Assembly: GCA_038025085.1 (NCBI GenBank)
Contig: CM076146.1
Coordinates: 21,213,001-21,277,000 of the forward strand
DNA length: 64,000 nt
Reading direction: 5' to 3'
From: Tetragonia tetragonoides
Taxonomy: Eukaryota; Streptophyta; Magnoliopsida; Caryophyllales; Aizoaceae
Below are positions 1 to 12,267 of this stretch, piece after piece. Both the position numbers and the translations under genes were made by a program. Position 1 is the stretch's first letter. Every line of letters starts with the position of its first letter. The notes beneath the pieces were generated by a model that saw only the letters and a program-made list of their open reading frames with translations, was not told where the DNA came from and did no database searches.

Positions 1-1462
1 AATTGGGTAGGCAGTTAATTGTATATATGCTTGGCTTCGTATAGATACAGTCTTTCAAACTCAGTGTGAAAAATGTACATATTGTGTCATTGATCATTTT
101 CTTATTCAATAGTCAAACCAAAATGCAAAATATATAGTGAGAACAACCTTGTCCGCTTGTTATTATGTAATGACTTAGTATATCAAGAGGACATGAAGCA
201 TGTGGCTCAAATATTAGACATCACTGAAAAGAGCAAGTCTCAGGTCAAAGTAATCACTTCCGTTGTAGGAGTATGTTTTAAGATTATACCATCAATTATA
301 GTAGTCTTTGTTGCATTCTAGTTACTGCCGCTGCTATTTGTCATTTTGTTGCTGCCGTATTGTCATTTTGTTTGTTGCTGTATACTCGTCCATTTAAATC
401 TGCTCATGATACTTTGTTTGGGTAGAATAGTCAGATATTAACCTGGAGATCAGAGTTTGAGTGTATCTTTGATATTATTTGGTTGAAATAAGCGAATACG
501 TCAATTGGTTTAGTTCAATATTTCCCCCAAATAAATGGAGCCAAATCCCCTAACCAAGCAACTACCAAGAACCCTTTGGCCACAACCTGCAAATCATTAA
601 AGCTACAGCAAACAGGGAATTCTCCCAAATCTTTGAGACGGCCCTGCGGATATAGGTAAGGTACATGGGGTACCATTGCTCCCCCAGTATCATTATTCTT
701 AGTACCTCAGTGCTTCTAACGAAGCAGATTAATTATTTAGAGGTTCATTCACAGAGAGGTCAGGGCGAGGAGTCACTAGTTTTTACTGTTGCAAATATGC
801 TGATACATTGGAGGGTGTCAAAATACCCAAACACATTCTGAACAGATCTAGTGGGAATACTGATGGAAAGGTGGATTTGGGTCGATATCCTCTATCAAAA
901 AGTGGGTATTGGTGGATCTAATGGGGTTTGGTACGGCTAGTACTGGGGGTGATGTTGTTGAGCTGGTTTAAGAGAGAGAAAAAGATTGGGGCAACGATTG
1001 TTTTTGTTGTTTTGTGGAGTTTGTTTGTTATTGGGTGTTGTTAAGATTTGTTTTAATGAGTTGGATGGTAATGAATGGAATGTCATTAGGTGCTCAGTTT
1101 AAAGCGTATTAATAGTAACTTATTCAGAAAGTGTCAATCTCCTGGTGTTTGCTAACATAAACCCTTTTCATGCTAGTTGTTGCACCCTGCTTAAAGTAAA
1201 AACTAGTTCCAACTAGATGCACATTTGGTATTCTTTTTGTATAATCCAATGATAATTGTAACTGAAGTATTTTTTGTAGCTATGGAGACGCGATTGCGAT
1301 CACATCAACCAGTGCCCCTTCAACAAATTGCACCATCAACTTTAGGTCAAGATCTTCATATCGAAACAATGTACACCCTTTTTACCCCCTCTTTCATATA
1401 TGTTCAGTTTTTTTTTCAATATACACCAAATAACTTGTTTGCCTTTTATTGTGATTTTGTAG
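1..1462. other. AT-rich non-coding stretch, possible intronic/5' part of a transposon gene
   Basis: I recognise no complete gene here. The sequence is AT-rich with long T-runs. A short open stretch beginning with ATG at 1281 (METRLRSHQPVPLQQ...) stands between a polypyrimidine/TAG and a GTCAAG, so it could be an exon of the coding remnant that follows. Joining it to the open frame at 1463 does not give a clean phase by eye, so I do not join them. Confidence 0.3.
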
Positions 1463-2174
1463 CAAAAAAAACTAGGAAAAAAAAGACAATTAGAAGTCTT
1501 TGATGAGGACAGAAATGTTAGGGTGAAACGAGAGGATGCCAAACAGTCCCAATTTGCTCGCATGTGTCTTGCCCCAATGATGAAATTTATAAGCGTCATG
1601 ACTCATGCCCAGAAACAAGATATCAAGGGTATTGGTTTTGGTAGCTTGCTGCTACTTAAGACTGACAAGTTGCCTAGTGACTTGTCACGTTGGTTGGTTT
1701 CTAATTTCAGCCCTTTCTTATGTTATTTGCCCCTCGATGGCGATAGTAAGTTGTACATGACCGAGGAGAACGTGCATTTGACTTTGGGGTTGCCTAAGGG
1801 TGATACACATGTCATTGAAGCCAATAGAAACTTAGAGACAGAAGAATATGACTCTTTGTTTAGAACCTGGCGGCAACAATGGCCTTCAATTGATGAGTTG
1901 ACAGTGACTCATGCCCTAGATAAGATGAAGGAGCAGAGAGATGAAGGCATACAGTTCAAAAGAAATTTTGTAGTATTTATGGTGTCAACATTGATATATG
2001 GAAGTCAAAATGCAAGGCCCAATTGTAGTATATTGAAATTCCTTGGAGATGTGGATGAAATAAAAAAATTAAATTGGTGTGGGTTCACGCTCGACAAATT
2101 GAAGGAAACAGTTCGATTGTGGCAGTCTTCAAAGAGTGCAGGAAAAATTTCAAAGGGCCCATACTTTTCTTGAT
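1463..2174 (+). pseudogene. DUF1985 / plant-mobile-domain-like transposon protein fragment
   Basis: An open frame runs from just after a TTTTGTAG acceptor-like site at 1462 to a stop at 2171-2173; the first in-frame ATG is at 1562. The protein has the layout of the DUF1985 or plant-mobile-domain proteins carried by plant MULE-like and other transposons, often next to Ulp1-type proteases. Visible pieces are GFGSLLLLKTDKLP, then WLVSNFSP, then EENVHLTLGLPKGD, then FKRNFVVFMVSTLI, then LKFLGDVDEIKKLNWCGF. Near 2140-2160 the frame slips: another frame reads FKGPILFLM, the expected continuation, ending at a GTAATT donor-like site at 2174. I therefore call it a frameshifted or exon-limited remnant. 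No protease domain follows. The family call rests on recall of motif order. The role is unknown and it is probably transposon cargo rather than a host gene. Confidence 0.55.
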
Positions 2175-2335
2175 GGTAATTCTCATGTTTTGAGCTCCAT
2201 CATCTATTATAATTGTCCATCACATTGTCACATATTTACTCCCTTATTCATTGCATTTCATTTAAGGTTGGGAATTGGAGAGATTTTGTTGTGGTCCTGT
2301 TTCTTATTTAACTTATATTTGGTTTTACTTTTATA

Positions 2336-2735
2336 CTAGTTATATTCCCGTGCGATGCACGGTTTGTGTGTTCATAACAACTAAAAGTCTAAAACATTTT
2401 CATTGAAACAAATTTTTCGCCAATATCACATCTTGTTACGGAATTCCTAATCTATATGGACTTCTCCTTTTTTATACTCAAATCAATTTTCTTACTTTCC
2501 TGTTTAATTCTAGTTGCATGCCCCGTGCGATGCACAATTTTATATAAATATGTTCGGTTTCATATTAATAAAAAAACTTTTTTATTTCATATATTCAGTT
2601 TCATATAAATATTTTATGTAACATCTTGCTACGAAATTTCTAATATTATGAACATCTCCCTTCTATACTCAAATCAACTTTCTTCCTTTCCTTTTTAATT
2701 CTAGTTGCATGGCTGATGGCCCGTGCTATGCACGA
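2336..2735 (-). repeat. Tandem Helitron-type 3' termini (three units)
   Basis: Three units start with CTAG at 2336, 2510 and 2701 (spacing 174 and 191 bp). About 10-20 bases inside each CTAG lies a hairpin: CCGTGCGATGCACGG at 2348-2362, GTGCGATGCAC at 2525-2535, CGTGCTATGCACG at 2722-2734. On the minus strand this reads hairpin, short spacer, CTAG, then T, which is the 3' terminus described for plant Helitrons. The bodies (Cs and Ts near TTTATACTCAAATCAA) are also similar between units, so whole terminal segments are repeated. I see no Rep/helicase coding sequence, so these are non-autonomous remnants. Confidence 0.5.
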
Positions 2736-3574
2736 TTTTATTTAAATATATTTGGTTTTATATAAAAATATTTTTTATGTTATTGATTTATTTAATGTGA
2801 TATTTAAGTAGATAGATACATTCCCTAATTGACATATAGGTAAAATGAATTTTCATTGGAAATTATGACATCATAAAAAAGAATTAAATAGTACTAATAT
2901 CATGTTTGTACTAATAGAATTATACATGCACCTAAACTATTGATAACATGTTAATATTTACTTGTGTCAAAGACTTGTGTCAATCTAGCAAAGGTACACA
3001 TTCACTACTTATTTCATGTTTGTACAATTACAATTACAAACCCAGTTAGAGAAAGTAGAATCAAAATACTCATGAGGCCGGACTTAGTTTTTCGTATTTC
3101 CTGTGGAATCTATAGTTGAGTTGTTGGCTAGCCTAGCAAAGGTGATCATGTTTCTACATACTCTTACTTTACATGAAGAAGTACTTCATGATACTGAAAT
3201 TCATAGGGACAAATAAATCTTGGAGACCATGATTAAAATATACATAAGAGTATATAAGAACGTTTCTTATGTATATGAAGTAATTCATGTTCTTTATTCA
3301 CAAGGTTTCTTAACAAATTAAGATGGTTCATTTAGTGATCCAAAATGGCTAAGCTACTTTCTCTATTAACTCTTTGAATGGGTGGGCGATTGAGATAAAG
3401 TCAACTCACAAAACAGCAGTGGGATGCCAAAAGTTCAATTAACATATGAAAGGTTCATCGTATTAGTACTTAAATATTAGGTTTTAATACTATGATGACA
3501 TGTCGCTTATTTATCCATTGAGATGGAGCCTATGTGTCCATCTAACAACAATGCAAATTCACTTATATATATAA
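2736..3574. other. AT-rich intergenic DNA, no gene seen
   Basis: No coding frame or RNA gene could be recognised. The right edge (3533-3574) resembles stretches at 4133-4165 and 4787-4815: all carry a CAATT/CAAA...TTCACTTA-like string before TA-rich DNA, hinting at a common element flank. Confidence 0.4.
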
Positions 3575-3776
3575 CTAGTTACATTTCCGTGCGATGCACG
3601 ATTTGTGTGTTTACAACAAATTATATATTTTTATTGTACAAACTTGTAACAAATTTTTCGCCTAGGTCACATCGTACTATACTTCATTCCTAATCTATGA
3701 ACCTCCCCCTTTTTATACTTAAATCAACTTTGTTGTTTTCCTGTTTAATTCTAGTTGTATGGCCCGTGCGATGTCT
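3575..3776 (-). repeat. Tandem Helitron-type 3' termini (two units)
   Basis: Two further units of the family seen at 2336-2735. CTAG stands at 3575 and 3751 (spacing 176 bp), followed by hairpin CGTGCGATGCACG at 3588-3600 and a half hairpin GCCCGTGCGATG at 3763-3774. The body matches the first unit at 2336 (TTTGTGTGTT, then AACAAATTTTTCGCC). Orientation is minus. The second unit is cut after half a hairpin. Confidence 0.5.
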
Positions 3777-4814
3777 GAACTTTTTAGCATACTATAGTAA
3801 TTTATAGCCTATAAATATATGAAACAATAAGAAAAATATTTTTCAATAATTAAGTATTATCATATCATTATTCCTCTATAACGACATAAATTCGTAAATA
3901 ATTATGAATCTACGAAGATCATAAATAAATTTTTTATACTTTATCTATCTATTCTCCATCATACTGCCCAAATCCGATGCATGCATTAATAATAAATATA
4001 CAACTAAGGTGGCCAACATACATCGAATCAAAATCAAACTTGAACCAAAGTGTGAATGTAATAAATAAGAGTATGACATCATTTACATGTGGCATATGAT
4101 AATGGTGTAGAAGCTTATGTGGATGCACTCGTGTCATTATAGCAATTGTGCACAGTCACTTACATGCATATGTTATATCCCCTTAATATGCTACAAACCT
4201 ACAATTTTGCATTAATTGTAGGACAAAGTACAAAAAAATACTACGTATACAATATCTCGTTTTATCGCTAATCATTATTTATTATTTTTATTGAAATTTA
4301 CTCCACTATCTAGTGTCCAATATCCAGTTTAAAAGATCACCACTACCACTACTGCAACCATACTACTATTATTATATTACTGTAATTTACTCTGATATCC
4401 AATCTAATAAAAAATATCATAAGTATCAAATTGATGCAATGAAATTAAGTTGGAGTTTTAGAAGGAACCGAAATGGGTTGCACCTGGCCTCTTCCATTCA
4501 AGATACAAAAAATAACCTACTGCATTCTCAGTTTCTCAATCCCAATTTTGAGCTTTAAATACTTGGAACTCAAAACCCCAAAACGGTATTCTCGTATGAA
4601 TTGCCGAAATGGGCCAAAAGATGCCATATTACCCTTGAGATTGCATAAATGAATAGGTCAATAATATGGCTTTTATTAGAGGTGGCTTAGTAAATGCATG
4701 AATTCTTTAAGTCTCTTATTTAATCATTTGACTTATGGCTTACATGGCAACATTACTTGGCAAATTGCTTACATGGTAAATCCTACGTGTCATTGTAGCA
4801 ATTGACAACATTCA

Positions 4815-4815
<1 letters not shown>
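3777..4815. other. AT-rich intergenic DNA, no gene seen
   Basis: No feature can be supported. The open frames present are short (60-80 codons) without recognisable domains, and base composition is like the surrounding non-coding DNA. Confidence 0.4.

Positions 4816-4886
<71 letters not shown>
4816..4886. repeat. (TA)n microsatellite
   Basis: An uninterrupted alternating TA tract of about 71 bp directly after CATTCACT. Such tracts are prone to length change and replication slippage, so its length in the assembly is uncertain. Confidence 0.95.
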
Positions 4887-4889
<3 letters not shown>

Positions 4890-5750
4890 GATATGTAATC
4901 AATCAACATTTCCAATCATATCATCATGGACAATAGAGAGGATCTTTAAAAGATTTCATCAACAAAGGGTCGATGGTTTTGATAAAGGCAGTGTTAGTGA
5001 GAGATTGAAAATTGATGGTACAAGAGCTTGCAACGAGGAAGATGAGAGGGCAAGAGACAATGGAAAGGATGAAATGAAGGTAATTTTAATGTTTAAATTT
5101 GGTCAGTCCATTGAACACCATGGATAATTTTTGGGTTAGGTGACATAGACGAGCATAAGGGAAAACCCTCAATCAGCATGGACTACTACAGAGTCTATTA
5201 GTTCCTTCCTCGTGAAATATGTGGTAGAATACATTTCCATTTTCCCCAACCAAGAAATTATAAACATATACGAAGTTTCATGATTAAGGTATTTTCGTTG
5301 TATAATTTTATATTAATGTTGAACCATAAATGCAAAAACCTGATAATCAGGAGGGAGTTTAATGGCAGCACTGGTTCCATGAATTTGGCGTTTGAATATC
5401 ATTATCCCCTACTTGTAGATATCCAAGGAATAAATACCAGAAGTAAAACCTCAAGCAGTTGTCACCCAAAGCCATGTATGTACTGGCCGAATAGCCCCAA
5501 TACTAATCATTTAGGATAGGCTTGGGACTGGGACTGACATCGGCTATGTTCTACTTCTCCGTGTAAAAATAGTAATGCTAGTAAAAATTAATTGTAATTT
5601 TCATTTCAATTATATTGGAAGGACTTCAAAGCTTCAATTTTATACTGCTCATGCTCCCTACTGCTTTTACTCTAATCGATCATCTCCGTAAGGAGTAGCA
5701 CAATTCAAACTTAATGTTTGCCTCATGTGGTCTGCTACTCCTATATATAT
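4887..5750. other. Intergenic DNA, no gene recognised
   Basis: The stretch 4970-5080 is purine-rich and could be an exon-like remnant (it ends at a GGTAATTTT donor-like string), but I recognise no protein family in any frame. The rest is AT-rich with short random frames. Confidence 0.35.
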
Positions 5751-6183
5751 CACTACAATAAAGCATCATTTGTGCCACGGTTAAACCCGTGACACAAGAT
5801 TGAAATTTCCGTGGCTGAACTATCTAGCCACGGGAGAACAAGTTGACTAGTCCCGTGGCACAAGTGAGCGTGGCTAGGATATTGCCACGGAAAATAAGAT
5901 TTCGTGGCATAATTTTTTTTCCTGCCACGGATACACTAGTGGCTATCTAAATACTCTAGCCACAACTATTAAACGTGGCAAAACAAGTATATCCGTGGCT
6001 GGTACCTCATCTAGCCACAAGTTAAATCGTGGCAGAAAATTGGTGCCACAAAACTTAACGTGGCTAGCTAAATTATCTATCACATGCTTTCCCGTGGCCA
6101 AAGTTTGCTATATTGTGGCTAATATTAGTAAATACTGTTTTAATGACTTGGTTAAAATCTTAAAAATATATGTACAAGCATAA
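5751..6183 (+). mobile_element. CACTA (En/Spm-type) transposon end with subterminal repeats
   Basis: The element starts with CACTACAATAAAGCATCA at 5751, preceded by TAT as a possible 3-bp target duplication. From 5774 to about 6120 there are roughly 18 copies, in both orientations, of a short motif GCCACGG / CCGTGGC with variants GCCACA / CGTGGCT. Dense, bidirectional subterminal motifs behind a CACTA terminus are the transposase-binding architecture of plant CACTA elements. I find no transposase and no matching TTGTAGTG right end. The LINE remnant starts about 15 bp after the recognisable motif region, so the element is truncated or interrupted there. Confidence 0.7.
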
Positions 6184-6198
6184 CAAAATAATATGTGG

Positions 6199-7876
6199 TG
6201 ACCGTTCAGGAGATGGTGCACTCATTTAGACATAAGTAAGGGGCGAAAGGTAACATGATTGTGAAGATAGACTTAGAGAAAGCATATGATCGTCTTGATT
6301 GGGGATTCATCTACGAAACTCTTCTTGAGTTAAGACTTCCTCAACAACTGACTGAACTGATATTATCATGACTTGTCTTACAACGAGCCCCATCAAGATG
6401 CTTTGGAATGGGACGGAAACAGAGGCTTTTTTCCCATCTAGAGGAATACGCTAAGGTGACCCGCTTTCCCCATACATCTTTGTACTCTGTATGGAACGAT
6501 TGGCGCATCTTATTATTACTGCAGTAGAGGAGGGGACTTGGAAACCGGTCAGAGCTAGCCGATATGGGCCTCCAATTTCCCATCTTTTTTTTGTCGATGA
6601 TTTGATGCTATTTGCTGAAGCCTCAGTGGAACAGATACAGATTATTAAATCTTGCCTTGATACATTCTGCAACAACTCGGGACAGAAGGTCAGCTTTGAT
6701 AAATCAAGTATTTTCCTCAGCACCAATGTGCCTAATCATGTTGCTACAGATATATCTCATCTAGCCAATATTCCAGTGCGTGATGATCTGGGAAAATATC
6801 TTGGCATGCCTACTATAAATGGGCGTGTAACTCGGGACACTTTCAGCTATATTCTAGATAGAGTATATAAACGTCTCGGGGTGGAAGGCCAAAACTCTCT
6901 CACTGGCTGGTAGAGTTCCTTTGGCGCAATCGACTTTGAATGCTATACCCTCCTATACCATGCAATCTGCCTATCTTTCGCGTTCTGTGTGTGATGAAGT
7001 AGACAAGTGCTGTAGAGGGTTTGTATGGGGCGATTACAATGAACGTCGCAAAATTCATAATGTGGCATGGAAAGATGTCTCACGTCCTAAGGAGGCTGGA
7101 GGACTCGGGATACGCTCTATGCGTCAAGCAAACGCCACGTCTATGGCTAAACTGGGTTGGCGACTTGTAAATGAACCAACTAGCCTGTGGTCTAGAGTTG
7201 TGCGCTCGAAGTATTGCAAAGGGCGTTGTGACCTTGATATGTTCCAACCAAGGGCGGACTCTTCGAACGCTTGGAAGGGAATCACAGCAAACAAGGATGT
7301 ACTTTTGGACGGGGCACCAATGAATATTGGTAATGGCTACTCAACTTTATTCTGGACTCACAGATGGGTGGACGATGAGCCTCTCATTAATCATGCTGCT
7401 CGTCCCTTGACAGAAGGAGAAGAGAGCAAAACTGTTTTTGACTACTGGGATTTTGACCAAGGTTGGCTCTGGGATCATTTTAGTGATGCTCTACCTCAAC
7501 ACATCCTGCTCAAAATTGCCTCGCTAGAGGTCATTAATGATCCAGACGGAAAGGATAGCTTCACTGGGGGTCCCTCCATATCAGGTAATTTCACCACAAA
7601 ATATGCCTTTCAAATTGTGAGAAAAGGAGAAGGGAATATTCCTGACAACAAGTGGAAATTAGCCTGGAAAATTCAAGCGCCCCAGAGAATTCGTTGCTTT
7701 ATTTGACTCCTACTACATGACAGACTTATGACGAATTTAAATCGCTACAAAAGGAGAATTGCTAATAAGCCATCCTGTAGCTGCTGCGTAAATACAGTAG
7801 AAGACCGAGATCATTTATTTCGTGACTGTCCAATAGCTTGCCGAGCTTGTGAATCCCGCTGTCAGGATACAGTTTA
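6199..7876 (+). pseudogene. L1-type LINE ORF2 remnant (reverse transcriptase + zf-RVT)
   Basis: A decayed non-LTR retrotransposon ORF2. In order: VQEMVHSFRHK and KIDLEKAYDRLDW (RT, 6212-6300), GDPLSPYIF (about 6455-6480), the catalytic FVDDLMLF (6590-6614), then the thumb/linker region with AQSTLNAIPSYTMQ and the long C-terminal part to RIRCFI (7700), then the zinc-knuckle-like zf-RVT segment with HDRLMTNLNRYKRR, CSCC and EDRDHLFRDCP (7712-7840). Lesions: TAA at 6237-6239, a frameshift near 6365, TAA at 6452-6454 where RQGDP is expected, a frameshift near 6878, and TGA at 7704-7706 where Trp is expected. The endonuclease domain is missing (5' truncation typical of LINEs) and no poly(A) tail is visible. 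It is not functional. Confidence 0.9.
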
Positions 7877-8612
7877 AAGAACAAGATACTACAAAGTTCT
7901 AACGCCCCAGAATTTCAGACTGCTTATTAAATGCTAAGCTAATACTAATGCGGAAGCGAAACCTAATTCTGGGACATTACCGCCGCAACTATTCCGAGAA
8001 TAGCTGCAAGGCTAAAATAAAAACTCAATTTACTGAATGATATTCTTATATATCTGATATTTTAATAGTGAGCTACAAAGTCATAGTTGTCTAGTTTTTA
8101 ACAAACTAAGAGTTAAGCTAGTAATAAGCCGGTGTTCAACTACGCAAAATATCCGGCTAACTTCTTCGTTGCAAAAGCGTCATTTCCACTTCTAATCGGT
8201 CCCAACTCCAACTATGATCAACCTGGTAATAGTCCAAACCACTGGATCATCGCAGGTAGAAAAAGAAAAGAAAAACCAATAAAAGAAAATTAGCCGAAGC
8301 TAAACAAATCCACTCTACCCCGTAAAAACATTTTATTAGGCGGTCTTTTTAACACGTAACACTTAGCACATCGGTTATCTATTTTTAGACTTACCTTCAA
8401 TGATGGGAAGCTCAAGTGATTCGTTAATAAATAACATTATATCATAAATCATTTATCTCATTTACAAGTACATAAGTCATAATAATTAATCGTATAATGA
8501 TCACCGTAATATGTATAGCATCCAAAACATACATGTACAGTTATCAAGTCACACCCAAAGAATATTAAGATAACTCTTATAAGTCCACCAATCAAAACAA
8601 TCAATCATATAC
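7877..8612. other. Unrecognised non-coding DNA between LINE and satellite
   Basis: No coding frame and no recognisable repeat end. It may be the LINE 3' region or an old LTR, but I see no poly(A), terminal repeat or target duplication to decide. It forms the left flank of the satellite domain. Confidence 0.35.
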
Positions 8613-8705
8613 TGCAATAACACAATAATCTCAGAGTGTCATCAAGCTAGCAATAATAAAGTCATCTTCCAGATTCATACCAATAGGTCATCCAACTATA
8701 TGTCC
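8613..8705 (+). repeat. Non-satellite flank segment, duplicated at 25644-25740
   Basis: This stretch, beginning TGCAATAACACAATAATCTC, is not satellite yet reappears almost unchanged inside the array at 25644-25740. It marks the left edge of a large duplicated block (see 25644-27985). Confidence 0.85.
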
Positions 8706-11700
8706 ATCACCCTAGATGTAAGAGCTGTTAAAACGCGTAAATGCATTCAAAAGGTGGAGTTAAAGCTTGTTTGTACTTGTAAACATCTTTGGTGTAGTTT
8801 CTCACTCAAATGAATGCACACAAAGCGTAAATGCATTCAAAAGGTGGAGTTAAAGCTTGTTTGTACTTGTAAACATCCTTGGTGTAGTTTCTCACTCAAA
8901 TGAATGCAAACAAAGCATTTGGGTGCTTTCTCTTAATATACAACACAAAAGACCTCAATCTCTTTCACCCTAATCGTAAGACCTGTTAAAACGCGTAAAT
9001 ACATTCAAAAGCTTGAGTTGAAGCTTGTTTGTACTTGTAAACATCCTTGGTTAAGTTTCTCACTCAAATGAATGCAAACAAAGCTTTTGGTTGCTTTGTT
9101 TGCATTCATTTGAGTGAGAAACTACACCAAGTTTGGGTACTACACCAAGGATGTTTACAACTACAAACAATTCATTTTAAAAGGTTAATCATTGGAGTTT
9201 CTCACTCAAATGAATGCAAACAAAGCTTGTTTGTAGTTGTAAACATCCTTGGTGTAGTACCCAAACTTGGTGTAGTTTCTCACTCAAATGAATGCAAACA
9301 AAGCAACCAAAAGCTTTGTTTGCATTCATTTGAGTGAGAAACTTAACCAAGGATGTTTACAAGTACAAACAAGCTTCAACTCAAGCTTTTGAATGTATTT
9401 ATGCGTTTTAACAGCTCTTAGGATTAGGGTGAAAGAGATTGAGGCCTTTTGTAAACAAATGTTTCTCCAATCATTCGAGTGAGAAACTACACCAAGGATA
9501 TTTACAAGTACAAACAAGCTTTAACTCAAGCTTTTGAATGCATTTACGCGTTTTAAAAGCTCATATGACTAGGGTGAAAAAGATTGAGTACTTTTGTGTT
9601 GTATTTTAAGAGAAAGCAACCAAAAGCTTTGTTTGCATTCATTTCAGTTAGAAACTACACCAAGGATGAAATATAGTTTGAGCTTTACCACTCAAATGAA
9701 TGCTTTGTTTGCATTCATTTCAGTGAGAAACTACACCAAGAATGTTTACAAGTACAAACAAAGCATTTACGTGTAGGTGGAGTTGAAGCTTGTTTGTACT
9801 TGTAAACATCCTTGGTGTAGTTTCTCACACAAATGAATGCAAACAAAGCATTTGTGTGATTTCTCTTAATATACAACACAAAAGAACTCAATCTCTTTCA
9901 ACCTAGTCGTATGAGGTTTTAAAACGCGTATATGCATTCAAAAGGTGGAGTTAAAGCTTCAACTCAAATGAATGCAAACAAAGCATTTGGGTGCTTTCTC
10001 TTAATATACAACACAAAAGACCTCAATCTCTTTCACCCTAGTTATATGAGCTGTTAAAACGCGTAAATGCATTCAAAAGGTGGAGTTAAAGCTTGTTTGT
10101 ACTTGTAAACATCTTTGGTGTAGTTTGTCCCTCAAATGAATGCAAACAAAGCATTTGGGTGCTTTCTCTTAATATACAACACAAAAGACCTCAATCTCTT
10201 TCACCCTAGTCATATGAGCTTTTAAAACGCGTAAATGCATTCAAAAGCTTGAGTTGAAGCTTGTTTGTACTTGTAAACATCCTTGGTTAAGTTTCTCACT
10301 CAAATGAATGCAAACAAAGCATTTGGGTGCGTTCTCTTAAAATACAACACAAAAGAACTCAATCTCTTTCACCCTTGTAGTATGAGCTTTTAAAACGCTT
10401 AAATGCATTCAAAAGCTTGAGTTCAAGCTTGTTTGTAGTTGTAAACATCCTTGGGGTAGTTTCACACTCAAATGAATGTAAACAAAGCATTTGTGAGCTT
10501 TTTCTTAATATACAACACAAAAGAACTCAATCTCTTTCACCCTAGTTGTAAGAGCTGTTAAAATGCGTAAATGCATTCGAAAGGTGGAGTTAAAGCTTGT
10601 TTGTGCTTGTAAACATCCTTGGTGTAGTTTCTCACTCAAATGAATGCAAACAAAGCATTTGGGTGCTTTCTCTTAATATACAACACAAAAGACCTCAATC
10701 TCTTTCACCCTAGTTGTAAGAGCTGTTAAAATGCGTAAATGCATTCAAAAGGTGGAGTTAAAGCTTGTTTGTACTTGTAAACATCCTTGGTGTAGTTTCT
10801 CACCCAAATGAATGCAAAGAAAGCATTTGGGTGCTTTCTCTTAATATACAACACAAAAGAACTCAATCTCTTTCACCCTAGTTGTAATAGCTGTTAAAAT
10901 GCGTAAATGCATTCAAAAGGTGGAGTTGAAGCTTGTTTGTACTTGTAAACATCCTTGGTGTAGTTTCTCCCTCAAATGAATGCAAACAAAGCATTTGGGT
11001 GCTTTCTCAACACAAAAAAACTCAATCTCTTTCACCCTAGATGTAAGAGCTGTGGAAACGCGTAAATGCATTCAAAACGCGTAAATTCATTCAAAAGCTT
11101 GAGTTGAAGGTGTTTTGTTCTTGTAAACATCCTTGGTGTAGTTTCTCACTTAAATGAATGCAAACAAAGCATCTGGGTGCTTTCTCTTAATGTACAACAC
11201 AAAAGAACTCAATCTCTTTCACCGTAATCGTAAGAGCTGTTAAAACACGTAAATGCATTCAAAAGCTTGAGTTTAAGCTTGTTTGTACTTGTAAACATCC
11301 TAGGTGTAGTTTCACACTCAAATGAATGCAAACAAAGTATTTGGATGCTTTCTTTTAATATACAACACAAAAGAACTGAAATCTCTTTCACCCTACTCGT
11401 ATAAGCTTTTAAAACGCATAAATGCATTCAAAAGCTTGAGTTGAAGCTTGTTTGTACTTTAAAACAATCTTCATGAAGTTTCATACTCAAATGAATCCAA
11501 ACAAAGTATTTTGATCATTTCTTTTAATATACAACACAAAAGAACTCAAATCTCTTTCACCCTACTCGTAAGACCTTTTAATTCGAGCATTGCTAATTCA
11601 ATTAAAACTCACTCAAATGAATGCAAACAAAGCATTTGGGTGCTTTCTCTTAATATACAACACAAAAGAACTCAATCTGTTTCACCCTAGTCGTATGAGG

Positions 11701-12267
11701 TTTTAAAACGCGTAAATGCTTTCAAAAGGTGGAGTTAAAGCTTGTTTGTACTTGTAAACATCCTTGGTGTAGTTTCTCACTCAAATTAATGCAAAGAAAG
11801 CATTTGGGTGCTTTCTCTTAAAATACAACACAAAAAAAGTCAAATCTCTTTCAAAAGATTCTCAATATACATTTAAGAGAAACGCGTAAATGTCAAGATT
11901 TTTGGTTTACAAGTACCTCTAGCAACCTTGATTACTTGTAAACTACACGTAAATGCTTTGTTTGCATTCATTTGAGTGAGAAACTACACCAAGGATGTTT
12001 ACAAGTACAAACAAGCTTTAACTCCACCTTTTGTATGCATTTACGCGTTTTAACAGCTCTTACATCTAGGGTGAAAGAGATTGAGTTCTTTTGTGTTGTA
12101 TATTAAGAGAAAGCACCCAGATGCTTTGTTTGCATTCATTAGAGTGAAAAACTTAACCAAGGATGTTTACAAGTACAAACAAGCTTCAACTCAAGCTTTT
12201 GAATGTATTTACGCATTTTAACAGCTCTTACGATTAGGGTGAAAGAGATTGAGGTCTTTTGTGTTGT
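8706..12267. repeat. 168-bp satellite array, left edge (mostly forward)
   Basis: Tandem monomers of 168 bp. The landmark CATTTGGGTG occurs at 10656, 10824 and 10992, exactly 168 apart. A forward monomer reads, in order, CATTTGGGTGCTTTCTCTTA, ATATACAACACAAAAG, CTCTTTCACCCTAG, TTAAAACGCGTAAATGCATT, AAAGCTTGTTTGTACTTG, TAAACATCCTTGGTGTAG, CTCACTCAAATGAATGC. Forward copies fill 8706-9090 and about 9776-11875, and reverse copies about 9306-9665 and 11950-12267. A short non-monomer insert at 11880-11950 has a copy at 33435-33505. The invariable ACGCGT, ATGCAT and AAGCTT sites sit at fixed places in the monomer. Confidence 0.97.
8947..9450. repeat. Large palindrome of satellite sequence
   Basis: Left arm 8947-9170 and right arm 9227-9450 are reverse complements over 224 bp with about four mismatches by eye, around a 56-bp spacer (9171-9226). 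Each arm contains more than one satellite segment in opposite orientation, so this is a palindrome of an already inverted unit. The duplicated block at about 25983-26400 carries a shrunken version lacking part of one arm. Confidence 0.9.

Noticed and set aside
5751..8612. A complete CACTA element or MITE ending near the LINE
   Set aside because: No reverse-complement terminus (TTGTAGTG) was found downstream, so only one end is supported.
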